This document shows, one piece after another, positions 52,718 to 60,846 of a DNA stretch of 64,000 nt (its first letter is position 1; each line of letters opens with the position of its first letter). The position numbers and the translations under genes were made by a program. The notes under the pieces are model-generated. The model was not told where the DNA came from and made no database searches. It was given only the letters and a program-made list of their open reading frames with translations. Source of the stretch: JBALVT01 sp045110675 (lineage in GTDB: Bacteria; Pseudomonadota; Gammaproteobacteria; Pseudomonadales; Halieaceae); the NCBI GenBank assembly GCA_045110675.1, contig JBGCGJ010000017.1, positions 248,001-312,000 of the forward strand, written 5' to 3'.

Positions 52718-53488
52718 TCACCCTTTAGTTGCAATAGTGTTACGTATTGACCTAACTAAAAACCTTTGCAACTTACCGGATGTAATACTGAGATGCGCTG
52801 AAAAATATGTGTAACTCTCATGCCACCAGGAATAGAGCCTTTCAACATAGCTTAACTGGCTAGGCAAAACATAAACCTCGTTAGGGTAGATTCTCCTCCA
52901 CATAGTATATCCACGGCTATCCATAAACGCCTTGTACGACCGCTCGTAAAACAGGTTTTCGACAATCAGAACCTTGGGTCGACATATCGTTAAACTCGAT
53001 AACGCTTCCAGCTCCCAACCTTCCACGTCCACCGAAACGATGTCGACAGCTTCAATCCCGCGCTCTTGGAGAATGGTATCCACCATGCGCATATTGACTT
53101 TAATGGTGGTTACATCCAAATCACTCTTGAGGTTCGCATACCTCTTTTTGATAGAGAACGACGAGAAGGATTCATAAGTCACGTTGCCGCCTTCGTATTC
53201 CGTCTCATGTGAATTGACTATTGTAAAATCAACATTATCTTCATCGTGCCCACCTATGGCATAGGGAATACGTTCTATACCCAGTCGCTCATAATGTTCG
53301 TCATAGATTGGATTTGGCTCGATAGACAACACGGTCCAGCCATGAAGACGAAAGTGAGCGCTGGTTGAAATGTAGTCTGGCCTAGCAGCACCAATGTCGA
53401 CCATAAGCCCTTTAGAATCTGGGAAGAAACGGGCTTTGACAAGCTTATCAACATCGCCCTCAGATCGATTTGCTTCTAGAGCTTCCAT
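52718..53488 (-). CDS. FkbM-family methyltransferase
   Basis: A 256-residue SAM-dependent O-methyltransferase: GLMVDIGAARPDYISTSAHF near residue 30, VLSIEPNPIYDEHYERL, and the family motif DIVSVDVEGWELEALSSL with the acidic residues near residue 145. Its target is unknown; FkbM enzymes act on sugars and polyketides. The stretch looks more AT-rich than its neighbours and is flanked by about 245-bp and 179-bp gaps without genes, so recent transfer into the typA-thiI interval is plausible. No polysaccharide cluster is adjacent. Confidence 0.85.
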   Translation of the reverse strand: MEALEANRSEGDVDKLVKARFFPDSKGLMVDIGAARPDYISTSAHFRLHGWTVLSIEPNPIYDEHYERLGIERIPYAIGGHDEDNVDFTIVNSHETEYEGGNVTYESFSSFSIKKRYANLKSDLDVTTIKVNMRMVDTILQERGIEAVDIVSVDVEGWELEALSSLTICRPKVLIVENLFYERSYKAFMDSRGYTMWRRIYPNEVYVLPSQLSYVERLYSWWHESYTYFSAHLSITSGKLQRFLVRSIRNTIATKG

Positions 53489-53667
53489 TCTTCAACCCTT
53501 TTTTTCAGTATCCACTTCAACCGTGCGTTGGAGGTTCGACGAATTGCTTACCACTATTGCAGAAATATGAAGTCATCGATTCAATCTACTACGGCAAGCA
53601 GATTACTGGCAACCTCTAAGCAACAACCAAGTCATTTTTCATTGCCATAAGGCCTGGCTCAAGACTG

Positions 53668-55119
53668 CTAAGGCGCATACACCTTGACATCGATATTCGC
53701 GGACTCGCTCAAATGCCCGGCGTGAAGTCGGCTCATGACGCCTTTGCCGCAGTAGAGCATGTAGTTAGTGTCGCTGGGCAGTGTTTCGAACTTGCTGTGG
53801 AGCTCATAAAAGGGGATTTTTATCACCTGTGCATGCACCTTCAATGGAGAGAGCTCCTCCTCATCAGGATGGCGAATATCAATAATAGCGCTACCTGCCA
53901 GCGGGACGCTCAACACCTCGACATCGGATCGTGTAAGAGAGTCTCCATCGGCCAACTGGTCAATGCGCGTTTGCTCCTTGTTTTCTATCGCCCGTTCCAG
54001 AATGCTCATGTCAAAATTGAGCTCATCCGCTTCGATACGCTCCAGTCGCGCTCGCGTGGTCGGGTTCACCGAGATAACCCCGCAGTACTCTGGCATATTC
54101 GCTGCAAAATCTTCAGTACCAATAGCTGCTGCGGTTCGAACAATATCTTCTTTGTCGCTTCCGATTAGTGGACGAAATACCATCCGGTCTGTCGCCTTGT
54201 CGATCACACTCAGATTGCGCAAGGTCTGACTGCTCACCTGGGCAACACATTCCCCGGTTACCAGTGCATCAATCTCCAACTCTTCGGCGAGTCGATCGCC
54301 TACTCGCAACATCATTCGCTTTAAAATTACGCCCATGTAGCTATCTCTGATGTTGGTTAGCAGTTCCGCAACCACTTCCTCAAAGGGCACGCTGATAAAC
54401 AGCACCTTTTGATTGCACCCGTATTTCTGCCAAAGATACAGCGCGACTTCTTTTACACCGATCTCATGGTCCCGCCCGCCAAGATTAAAAAACAGGAAAT
54501 GCGTTCGCATCCCTCGCTTCATCATCAGGTAGCTCGCTACCGGCGAGTCAAACCCCCCCGATATCAGCGAAAGTACGGGGCCAATGCTACCGATTGGAAA
54601 TCCTCCCAATCCATGGTGGCGCGACTTGACGACGTAGAGACGCTCATCACTGATCTCAAGCTCTACAGTGACCTCAGGGTTCTTGAGTTTTACACCGGCG
54701 GGATTAACCTGCTGCATTAAAAACGAGCCCACAAAACGTTCCACATCGATAGAGCTGAAGTCGTGCTTGCCACTGCGCTTGCAGCGCACAGCGAAGGTTT
54801 TCCCGGCAAGCCGCTCCCCATAAACTGCCGCGGCGTGGGCCGCTATATCGGCCATGTCCCCCAGCGGGTGCTCCGCAACTTCCAAAATGTAGCTAATCCC
54901 CGCGCAATTGCGCATGGCTTCTAGCAGTCTCGCCAGCAAAGCGGAATCCGTTTCCTGGGTTTCGACGACTAATCTGTCAAATTGCTTGTGTAAGACAATC
55001 TTGGGATCGATATCTCGCAGGGTGGAACGAAGATTGTCGTTTAGCCGACCCACAAACTGGCGCCTGACAGGCTTACTTTTGATGGCTATTTCGGAGAAAT
55101 ACTTGACAACGAATTTCAT
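53668..55119 (-). CDS. thiI: tRNA 4-thiouridine synthetase / thiamine sulfur transfer protein ThiI
   Basis: Makes s4U8 in tRNA and hands sulfur to the thiamine thiazole pathway. The ATG at 55119 (MKFVVKYFSEIAIKSKPVRR) gives 483 residues. The N-terminal ferredoxin-like and THUMP domains (about 60-170) are followed by the PP-loop LSLISGGFDSPVASYLMMKR (about 180-200), a GECVAQVSSQTLRNL motif, and a C-terminal rhodanese domain with Cys457 in YCGKGVMSRLHAG, matching the E. coli Cys456 position. Divergent from glnA. Confidence 0.96.
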   Translation of the reverse strand: MKFVVKYFSEIAIKSKPVRRQFVGRLNDNLRSTLRDIDPKIVLHKQFDRLVVETQETDSALLARLLEAMRNCAGISYILEVAEHPLGDMADIAAHAAAVYGERLAGKTFAVRCKRSGKHDFSSIDVERFVGSFLMQQVNPAGVKLKNPEVTVELEISDERLYVVKSRHHGLGGFPIGSIGPVLSLISGGFDSPVASYLMMKRGMRTHFLFFNLGGRDHEIGVKEVALYLWQKYGCNQKVLFISVPFEEVVAELLTNIRDSYMGVILKRMMLRVGDRLAEELEIDALVTGECVAQVSSQTLRNLSVIDKATDRMVFRPLIGSDKEDIVRTAAAIGTEDFAANMPEYCGVISVNPTTRARLERIEADELNFDMSILERAIENKEQTRIDQLADGDSLTRSDVEVLSVPLAGSAIIDIRHPDEEELSPLKVHAQVIKIPFYELHSKFETLPSDTNYMLYCGKGVMSRLHAGHLSESANIDVKVYAP

Positions 55120-55239
55120 AGAGTCCATAACATTCGCGGCTGTTTGGGGCGCGTATTATACGAGCTTCGGCAGGGATGTGGGAAAATCCATGTGGAAGTC
55201 TTAGGATATCCTATGATTCGCACCAATAAGAAGCACAAA

Positions 55240-55256
55240 TGCACCACAATGGTGCG
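55240..55256. promoter_or_regulatory. NtrC-binding site upstream of glnA
   Basis: TGCACCACAATGGTGCG is a 17-bp dyad that matches the NtrC consensus TGCACC-N5-GGTGCA at all but the last base. It lies about 100 bp upstream of the sigma-54 promoter, a normal enhancer distance. Confidence 0.8.
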
Positions 55257-55327
55257 CCATTTAATTAAGTAGAACCTAGAAAAGCATAAAATCTATATTA
55301 TTCATAGAGTTATACATTGCACTTTTT

Positions 55328-55343
55328 TGGCACAGCTTTTGCT
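55328..55343 (+). promoter_or_regulatory. Sigma-54 promoter of glnA
   Basis: TGGCAC (55328-55333), five bases, then TTGCT (55339-55343): a textbook -24/-12 element with the GG and GC twelve bases apart. Transcription would start near 55354, about 118 bases before the ATG. With the upstream NtrC site this indicates nitrogen-limitation control. Confidence 0.85.
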
Positions 55344-55471
55344 ATTGGAGTGTGTGACAGATTTTCTGGTGTCTCGAGCGCCTTATCTTAACGATTGAAG
55401 CTCTTTTTACCCGTTTATAGACCCGGCGATGGCCTTGGCCTGACCGAATACGATCCCTTGGAGGACTTAGA

Positions 55472-56878
55472 ATGTCAGAGCATACTCTGAATTTAATTAA
55501 AGAAAATGAAGCCCGCTGGGTAGACCTGCGATTTACCGACACCCGCGGCAAGGAACAGCACGTTTCGATTCCGTCTACCGAGATATCTGAGGACTTCTTC
55601 GAAGGCGGCAAAATGTTTGACGGCTCATCTATTTCGGGCTGGAAAGGCATCAATGAGTCAGACATGATTCTAATGCCGGACGACAGCACCTCTGTTCTGG
55701 ACCCTTTTACCGATGAAACCACTGTTATCTTGCGCTGCGACGTCGTGGAACCCACTACCATGCAGGGCTACGAGCGTGATCCTCGCTCTGTAGCCAAGCG
55801 CGCAGAAGAGTATTTGAAATCTACCGGTCTAGGCGATATCGCTTTCTTCGGCCCAGAGCCAGAGTTCTTCGTGTTCGATGACATAAAGTGGCACTCTGAT
55901 ATGAGTGGAGCTGGTTACAGCATAAATTCTGAGGAAGCGGCTTGGGCATCTAGCCAGTCTTTTGACGATGGCAATATCGGCCACCGCCCTGGTGTAAAAG
56001 GCGGCTATTTCCCCGTACCTCCTGTCGACTCCCTGCATGATATCCGCGCGGCAATGTGTGGAGCCATGGAGCAAATGGGCTTGCCCATCGAAGTTCATCA
56101 CCACGAAGTGGGAACAGCGGGTCAGTGCGAGATTGGTGTTAAATTCAACACCTTGGTTAAAAAAGCAGACGAAGTACAGATTCTCAAGTACTGCGTACAC
56201 AATGTAGCGCACGCCTACGGCAAAACTTCTACGTTCATGCCAAAGCCTTTGGTAGGTGACAATGGCAGCGGTATGCACGTGCATATGTCTGTTGCTAAAG
56301 ACGGCGAAAATACCTTCGCTGGCGATGGCTACGCAGGACTGTCTGAAACTGCACTGTTTTATATCGGCGGTGTTATCAAGCACGCCCGTGCACTGAACGC
56401 CTTTACCAACGCCTCCACTAACTCCTACAAGCGTCTGGTGCCTGGTTTTGAAGCTCCGGTAATGCTGGCTTACTCAGCGAGAAACCGATCTGCTTCTATC
56501 CGAATTCCCTACGAGCCCAACCCCAAGGGCAAGCGTATCGAAGTTCGATTCCCGGACCCAACTGCCAATCCTTACCTGGCATTTGCAGCGCTGCTGATGG
56601 CTGGCATCGATGGCATTAAGAACAAAATCCACCCCGGCGACCCGGCGGATAAGGATTTGTATGATCTGCCGCCCGAAGAAGGCAAGCTGATCCCAACCGT
56701 TGCTTCCAGCCTGGAAATGGCTCTGTCAGCACTGGAAAGTGATCATGACTTCCTGACTGCCGGATCCGTGTTCACAGAAGACATGATCAATGGCTACATT
56801 GAGCTCAAGAGCGAGGAAATTGAAACCCTAAACATGACAACTCACCCGGTTGAGTTCGACATGTACTACTCTGTCTAA
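55472..56878 (+). CDS. glnA: Glutamine synthetase type I
   Basis: ATP-dependent amidation of glutamate. The 468-residue protein has IPSTEISEDFFEGGKMFDGSSISGWKGI near the N-terminus, metal-binding FFGPEPEFFVFD and HHHEVGTAGQCEIGVKFN, the ATP signature KPLVGDNGSGMHVH, and NRSASIRIPY. The adenylylation site Tyr is in DLYDLPPEEGKLIPTV. The C-terminus ends in FDMYYSV. Regulated by the upstream NtrC site and sigma-54 promoter, and ended by a strong terminator just downstream. Confidence 0.98.
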   Translation: MSEHTLNLIKENEARWVDLRFTDTRGKEQHVSIPSTEISEDFFEGGKMFDGSSISGWKGINESDMILMPDDSTSVLDPFTDETTVILRCDVVEPTTMQGYERDPRSVAKRAEEYLKSTGLGDIAFFGPEPEFFVFDDIKWHSDMSGAGYSINSEEAAWASSQSFDDGNIGHRPGVKGGYFPVPPVDSLHDIRAAMCGAMEQMGLPIEVHHHEVGTAGQCEIGVKFNTLVKKADEVQILKYCVHNVAHAYGKTSTFMPKPLVGDNGSGMHVHMSVAKDGENTFAGDGYAGLSETALFYIGGVIKHARALNAFTNASTNSYKRLVPGFEAPVMLAYSARNRSASIRIPYEPNPKGKRIEVRFPDPTANPYLAFAALLMAGIDGIKNKIHPGDPADKDLYDLPPEEGKLIPTVASSLEMALSALESDHDFLTAGSVFTEDMINGYIELKSEEIETLNMTTHPVEFDMYYSV

Positions 56879-56897
56879 GCGTAAATCAGCACCGACT

Positions 56898-56924
56898 AAA
56901 GGCCCGCATTGCGGGCCTTTTTTA
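56898..56924 (+). terminator. Intrinsic terminator of glnA
   Basis: AAAGGCCCGC (56898-56907) pairs perfectly with GCGGGCCTTT (56911-56920) across a three-base loop, followed by TTT. The hairpin begins about 20 bp after the glnA stop, so ntrBC are not simply read through from glnA. Confidence 0.93.
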
Positions 56925-57015
56925 TGCCTGTCCACTTTTCGGAGTTTGCGCACTAGAGCATCGAATCCTATTTTTTGCTAGGGTGGAACTCTCTGGGATC
57001 GGAATGGGTGGGGCC

Positions 57016-57534
57016 ATGACAAGAATTTTATGTATAGCACTGTTAATCTTGCCGGCGCTGGTATCGGCACAGATTTACAAAACCATCGATAAAAATGGCA
57101 ATGTTGTCTATACAGACCAGCCGTCGAAAAGCGGAACCGATCACGAAACCGTCGAGTTAAAACAGACAAATACCGCGCCCCCTCCGCCGGAAGTGATCAG
57201 ACCAGAACCCGAACCCGATAAAAAAGACCAAGAAACAACCAGCTACACAGTGGCAATTACCTCCCCTGAGCATGAAGCTACCATACCCAATGGCCCTGGT
57301 AACTTCCCCTTAGTCGTATCCCTTGAACCTGCTCTCGCCGAGGGGGCCAGCCTCCAGCTATACCTGGATGGCGTCGCCAGAGGAGAGCCCCAGAGGGCAC
57401 TCGTGTGGCAGCTTACCAACGTATTTCGTGGAGCCCACGATCTCACAGTGAGCGTTTTAAACGAGGACAACTCTCCCATCGCCACCTCCACACCTGTTCG
57501 CGTTTACGTATTTCGACCCTCCAGAAACAACTAA
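57016..57534 (+). CDS. DUF4124-domain secreted protein
   Basis: A 172-residue predicted periplasmic protein. The signal peptide MTRILCIALLILPALVSA is followed by the DUF4124 domain, QIYKTIDKNGNVVYTDQPS (about 19-40), then a Pro/Glu-rich linker and a beta-rich C-terminal domain (about 80-165) with TSPEHEATIPNG and QLTNVFRGAHDLTVSVLNEDN. Function unknown. The homologue lies between glnA and ntrB in Pseudomonas too. Start chosen at 57016, which places the hydrophobic core at the N-terminus. Confidence 0.85.
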   Translation: MTRILCIALLILPALVSAQIYKTIDKNGNVVYTDQPSKSGTDHETVELKQTNTAPPPPEVIRPEPEPDKKDQETTSYTVAITSPEHEATIPNGPGNFPLVVSLEPALAEGASLQLYLDGVARGEPQRALVWQLTNVFRGAHDLTVSVLNEDNSPIATSTPVRVYVFRPSRNN

Positions 57535-57572
57535 CTTACTCAGGCAAGCACTAGACTCAAGCAGTGAAAGAG

Positions 57573-57589
57573 CGCACCATATTGGTGCG
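57573..57589. promoter_or_regulatory. NtrC-binding site upstream of ntrB
   Basis: CGCACCATATTGGTGCG is a perfect 17-bp palindrome with the NtrC core GCACC-N7-GGTGC. It lies in the 242-bp gap between the DUF4124 gene and ntrB, about 130 bp upstream of a sigma-54-like element. Only the outermost bases differ from the TGCACC...GGTGCA consensus. Confidence 0.75.
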
Positions 57590-57715
57590 TTCAAATTTCC
57601 GCGAGTTCTGAATAAGCGAAGCATGTGTGTTATCAAAAATTGATGTGAGTGCTTACTTTTCTTTTAGGCCATATAAATCAGTAATATTGCTCTTTATTGA
57701 AAGGCTAGCTAGTTT

Positions 57716-57731
57716 TGGCTTCAAAATTGCA
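57716..57731 (+). promoter_or_regulatory. Sigma-54-like promoter of ntrBC
   Basis: TGGCTT (57716-57721), five bases, then TTGCA (57727-57731). The GG and GC are twelve bases apart, as in the glnA promoter; the -24 part has TT in place of AC. Transcription would start near 57742, 35 bases before the ntrB ATG. Confidence 0.6.
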
Positions 57732-57776
57732 GACGAGAGATGTGGGCCGCCACGGGGCGGGCAATCATAGGGCAAT

Positions 57777-58844
57777 ATGCAGTATAAACAAGACATTCTG
57801 GACAATCTCAGCACGGGTATCATCACCCTGAACGGCTCTCTGATGGTCACGAGTTTGAACGCAGCGGCTGAGGTTTTACTAGAGGTTTCGGCCGCCCGTG
57901 CGATTGGCACCCATATGGCTCACCTGGTGCTGAAAGATCAGGATTGGCTCTGCAGCCTTGAGCAGTCGCTGGAAAACAATAGTCCACTGACACGCCGAGG
58001 CTTGGCGATTTTTTTGCATACGGGGCAGGAAATACATGTCGACCTCATAGCCAATCCCATACCGGTTGATGACGACAGTGAGGCCAGGCTAATACTGGAG
58101 TTGCAGGCAGTGGACAGGCTCCTAAGAATTAGCAGAGAAGAAGGCATTGTTCATGCACAGGAAACCACGCGTACGGTTATTCGCGGCCTGGCGCATGAGA
58201 TCAAGAACCCGCTTGGCGGTGTTCGAGGAGCCGCACAGCTACTTGCCAAAGAATTACCCAACGCGGAACTCAAGGAATACACACAGGTCATTATCCGAGA
58301 AGCAGATCGTCTGCGCGATTTGGTCGATCGCCTGCTCGGCCCCCATCATCAGCTCTCGCTGGAAGAACTGAATATTCATGAGATATTGGAGCATGTCCGC
58401 AACCTGGTCTCAGCGGAATCCGGTAATAGCGCCAAGATCGAGCGCGACTACGACCCCAGCATTCCCGAAATTCAAGGCGATCGATCTCAACTGATACAAG
58501 TGGTTCTCAACATTATGCGAAACGCCTTCCAGGCCGCCGAGAAATCCGAAGACTGTCGCATTACCTTGCGCACTCGAACCCAGCGACAATTTACCATCGG
58601 CACGGTAAGGCACCGACTGGTATGTCGATTGGATATTACCGACAACGGACCCGGTATCCCGTCAGATATCCAGCATGCGATTTTTGTTCCGATGGTCACC
58701 GGCAGCGCTCAGGGAACCGGTCTGGGTTTGTCCATTGCTCAGTCCATCATCAATCGCCACGGCGGCCTGATTCAATGTGAGAGCGAGCCAGGAAACACCA
58801 CATTTACCATTTACCTACCCATGGAAGTACGCGATGCGAGATAA
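57777..58844 (+). CDS. ntrB: Nitrogen regulation sensor kinase NtrB (GlnL)
   Basis: Cytoplasmic histidine kinase/phosphatase that sets NtrC phosphorylation in response to PII. The 355 residues start with a PAS domain (ILDNLSTGIITLNGSLMVTSLNAAAE, about 8-110). The phosphoacceptor His is in GLAHEIKNPLGGVRGAAQLL (near residue 142), the N box is VVLNIMRNAFQAAE, and the G boxes are DITDNGPGIP and TGLGLSIAQSI. No transmembrane segment is seen, as expected. It overlaps ntrC by 11 bp. Confidence 0.97.
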   Translation: MQYKQDILDNLSTGIITLNGSLMVTSLNAAAEVLLEVSAARAIGTHMAHLVLKDQDWLCSLEQSLENNSPLTRRGLAIFLHTGQEIHVDLIANPIPVDDDSEARLILELQAVDRLLRISREEGIVHAQETTRTVIRGLAHEIKNPLGGVRGAAQLLAKELPNAELKEYTQVIIREADRLRDLVDRLLGPHHQLSLEELNIHEILEHVRNLVSAESGNSAKIERDYDPSIPEIQGDRSQLIQVVLNIMRNAFQAAEKSEDCRITLRTRTQRQFTIGTVRHRLVCRLDITDNGPGIPSDIQHAIFVPMVTGSAQGTGLGLSIAQSIINRHGGLIQCESEPGNTTFTIYLPMEVRDAR

Positions 58845-60237
58845 CACAAAAGTCTGGGTAGTTGATGATGACAGCTCAATACGCTGGGTACTGGAAAAGG
58901 CCCTGTCACAAGCCGGTATCGAAAGTGCCTGCTTTGAAGATGGCGAGCGCCTGCTTGAACAAATCAAGCATGAACAACCCGATGTCATCATCAGCGATAT
59001 CCGTATGCCTGGTATCGACGGTCACGAATTATTGACCTTGATCAGCGAGGCACATCCGAACCTACCGGTCATCATCACCACCGCGCACTCAGATCTCGAA
59101 AGCGCTGTGGCCTCCTATCAAAGAGGTGCTTTCGAGTACCTGCCCAAACCCTTTGACATCGAAGAGGTGGTCAGTATCACCCATCGCGCGCTAGCTCACG
59201 CCCAGGAAAGGCGAGGCGTGGCAACCGAGCAGCAAGAGCTGCCGCAAACAGAGATCATCGGCGAAGCCCCCGCCATGCAGGAAGTCTTTCGCGCAATTGG
59301 CAGGCTCGCGCACAGCAATATTACAGTGTTGATCAATGGTGAATCCGGCACCGGTAAAGAGTTGGTGGCTCAGGCTCTGCACCGCCACAGCCCCCGCACA
59401 CACAACCCGTTTATCGCCCTGAATATGGCCGCGATCCCAAAAGATCTTCTCGAATCGGAATTATTCGGACACGAAAAGGGAGCGTTTACCGGGGCGAACA
59501 CCAAACGTGAGGGCCGCTTCGAACAGGCTGACGGTGGCACGCTGTTTCTCGATGAAATAGGAGACATGCCCGCAGAAACCCAGACAAGATTGCTGCGGGT
59601 GTTGGCGGATGGCGAGTTCTACCGGGTCGGCGGCCATACATCGATCAAGGTAGATGTGCGCATCATCGCAGCTACGCACCAGGATCTGGAGTCACTGGTA
59701 CAACAAGGGAATTTTCGGGAAGACTTGTTCCACCGCCTCAATGTAATACGCATTCACATACCCAAACTCAGTGAACGAAGAGAAGATATACCGCGGCTCA
59801 TGCAGTACTTTTTCCAGGAGGCGGCAAGAGAGTTAGGCGGGGAAACCAAAGTGCTGCTTCCGGACACAGAGAAATTTCTGACCGAACTGTCCTGGCCAGG
59901 CAATGTGCGACAACTGGAGAATACCTGCCGATGGATAACGGTAATGGCATCCGGCCGGGAGGTGCATATGACAGACCTGCCCCCCGAACTTGGAACGCAC
60001 ACCGCGCCGATAGAACAGCAAGATCAAAGCGAATGGCGCGATCAGCTACACAAGTGGGCCAGCAATGAGTTGGTGCAGGGCAAACATGACATATTGTCCG
60101 AAGCCGTCCCGGAGTTCGAACGAGTTCTGATCAACGTAGCACTGGCGCATTCTCAGGGACGCAAACGCAATGCAGCAGAATTGCTAGGCTGGGGCAGAAA
60201 TACTCTTACCCGCAAAATGAAAGAACTGGAGATGTAG
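58834..60237 (+). CDS. ntrC: Nitrogen regulation response regulator NtrC (GlnG)
   Basis: Sigma-54 activator. Start MRDNTKVWVVDDDSSIRWVLE gives 467 residues (E. coli 469). The receiver domain has Asp phosphoacceptor in VIISDIRMPGIDGHE (about Asp54). The AAA+ domain shows Walker A GESGTGKELVAQALH, the sigma-54 contact loop ELFGHEKGAFTGA (GAFTGA intact), and Walker B GGTLFLDEIGD. The C-terminal Fis-type helix-turn-helix is ALAHSQGRKRNAAELLGWGRNTLTRKMKEL. It is translated from an overlap with ntrB and converges on trmL. Confidence 0.97.
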   Translation: MRDNTKVWVVDDDSSIRWVLEKALSQAGIESACFEDGERLLEQIKHEQPDVIISDIRMPGIDGHELLTLISEAHPNLPVIITTAHSDLESAVASYQRGAFEYLPKPFDIEEVVSITHRALAHAQERRGVATEQQELPQTEIIGEAPAMQEVFRAIGRLAHSNITVLINGESGTGKELVAQALHRHSPRTHNPFIALNMAAIPKDLLESELFGHEKGAFTGANTKREGRFEQADGGTLFLDEIGDMPAETQTRLLRVLADGEFYRVGGHTSIKVDVRIIAATHQDLESLVQQGNFREDLFHRLNVIRIHIPKLSERREDIPRLMQYFFQEAARELGGETKVLLPDTEKFLTELSWPGNVRQLENTCRWITVMASGREVHMTDLPPELGTHTAPIEQQDQSEWRDQLHKWASNELVQGKHDILSEAVPEFERVLINVALAHSQGRKRNAAELLGWGRNTLTRKMKELEM

Positions 60238-60245
60238 TAGCTGCG

Positions 60246-60710
60246 TCAAGCTCCGCCCGCAAAGCCCTGCTGTCGCCAGGCCTCGTAACTGACAATAGCT
60301 ACAGCATTAGAAAGATTCAAACTTCGACTGTTTTCGCGCATGGGAATTCGCGCTCGCAGCGGCGGGGGAATGGACTCCATGACATCATGAGGCAAACCGC
60401 TGGTTTCGGAACCGAACAAAAGCACGTCACCGGGTACATAGTCGAGTGCCGCGTGGTCCACACTACCCTTGGTAGTACAGGCAATAATCCGACGGCCCGA
60501 CATGCTTTCCACAAAAGCAGCGTAGTGGATATGGCGCGTCACATTCGCCATCTCGTGGTAGTCCAGACCCGCACGGCGCACATTCTTTTCCTCGAGACTA
60601 AAACCCAGCGGCTCGATCAGATGCAAGGCACAGCCATTGTTGGCAGCGAGACGGATAATATTGCCAGTATTGGGAGCGATACGAGGTTCAAACAGCGCGA
60701 TATGAAACAT
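60246..60710 (-). CDS. trmL: tRNA (cytidine/uridine-34-2'-O)-methyltransferase TrmL
   Basis: Methylates the wobble ribose of tRNA-Leu. A 154-residue SPOUT-family enzyme with the deep-knot motifs FEPRIAPNTGNIIRLAANNG, LLFGSETSGLP and IPMRENSRSLNLSNAVAIV. In Pseudomonas it lies at the same place between ntrC and secB. A long palindrome lies upstream, between it and secB. Confidence 0.95.
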   Translation of the reverse strand: MFHIALFEPRIAPNTGNIIRLAANNGCALHLIEPLGFSLEEKNVRRAGLDYHEMANVTRHIHYAAFVESMSGRRIIACTTKGSVDHAALDYVPGDVLLFGSETSGLPHDVMESIPPPLRARIPMRENSRSLNLSNAVAIVSYEAWRQQGFAGGA

Positions 60711-60741
60711 AAGAACCGATGCCAGATGTACTCAGAAACAA

Positions 60742-60817
60742 GCAGCCCTCGGAGGCGTTTTATCTCACAAGGGCCTGCCCCTCGAACCGCGTGAGGTAAA
60801 ACGGCTTCGAGGGCTGC
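60742..60817. repeat. 76-bp near-perfect palindrome between secB and trmL
   Basis: Arms of 27 bases, 60742-60768 and 60791-60817, pair with one mismatch and two G-T wobbles around a 22-base loop; within that loop GGGC...GCCC can form another small stem. The stem is too long for an ordinary terminator and is not followed by a long T-run on the minus strand (only a TTGTTT tail). It lies 29 bp after the secB stop. It may end secB transcription, or be a REP- or MITE-like palindromic element. Confidence 0.75.
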
Positions 60818-60846
60818 GACTTAAAATCGCAACAAACCCACCAGGA

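Larger units (their letters stand above)
55120..55471. other. 352-bp thiI-glnA divergent control region
   Basis: No coding sequence is apparent. Contains the NtrC operator (55240-55256), a weaker possible second site at about 55219-55235 that starts CGCACCA, and a sigma-54 promoter (55328-55343) facing glnA. An AT-rich stretch (55261-55320) lies between the operator and promoter, suited to the looping expected for NtrC. The glnA ribosome-binding site GGAGGA lies at 55460-55465. A thiI promoter on the other strand was not recognisable. Confidence 0.7.
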
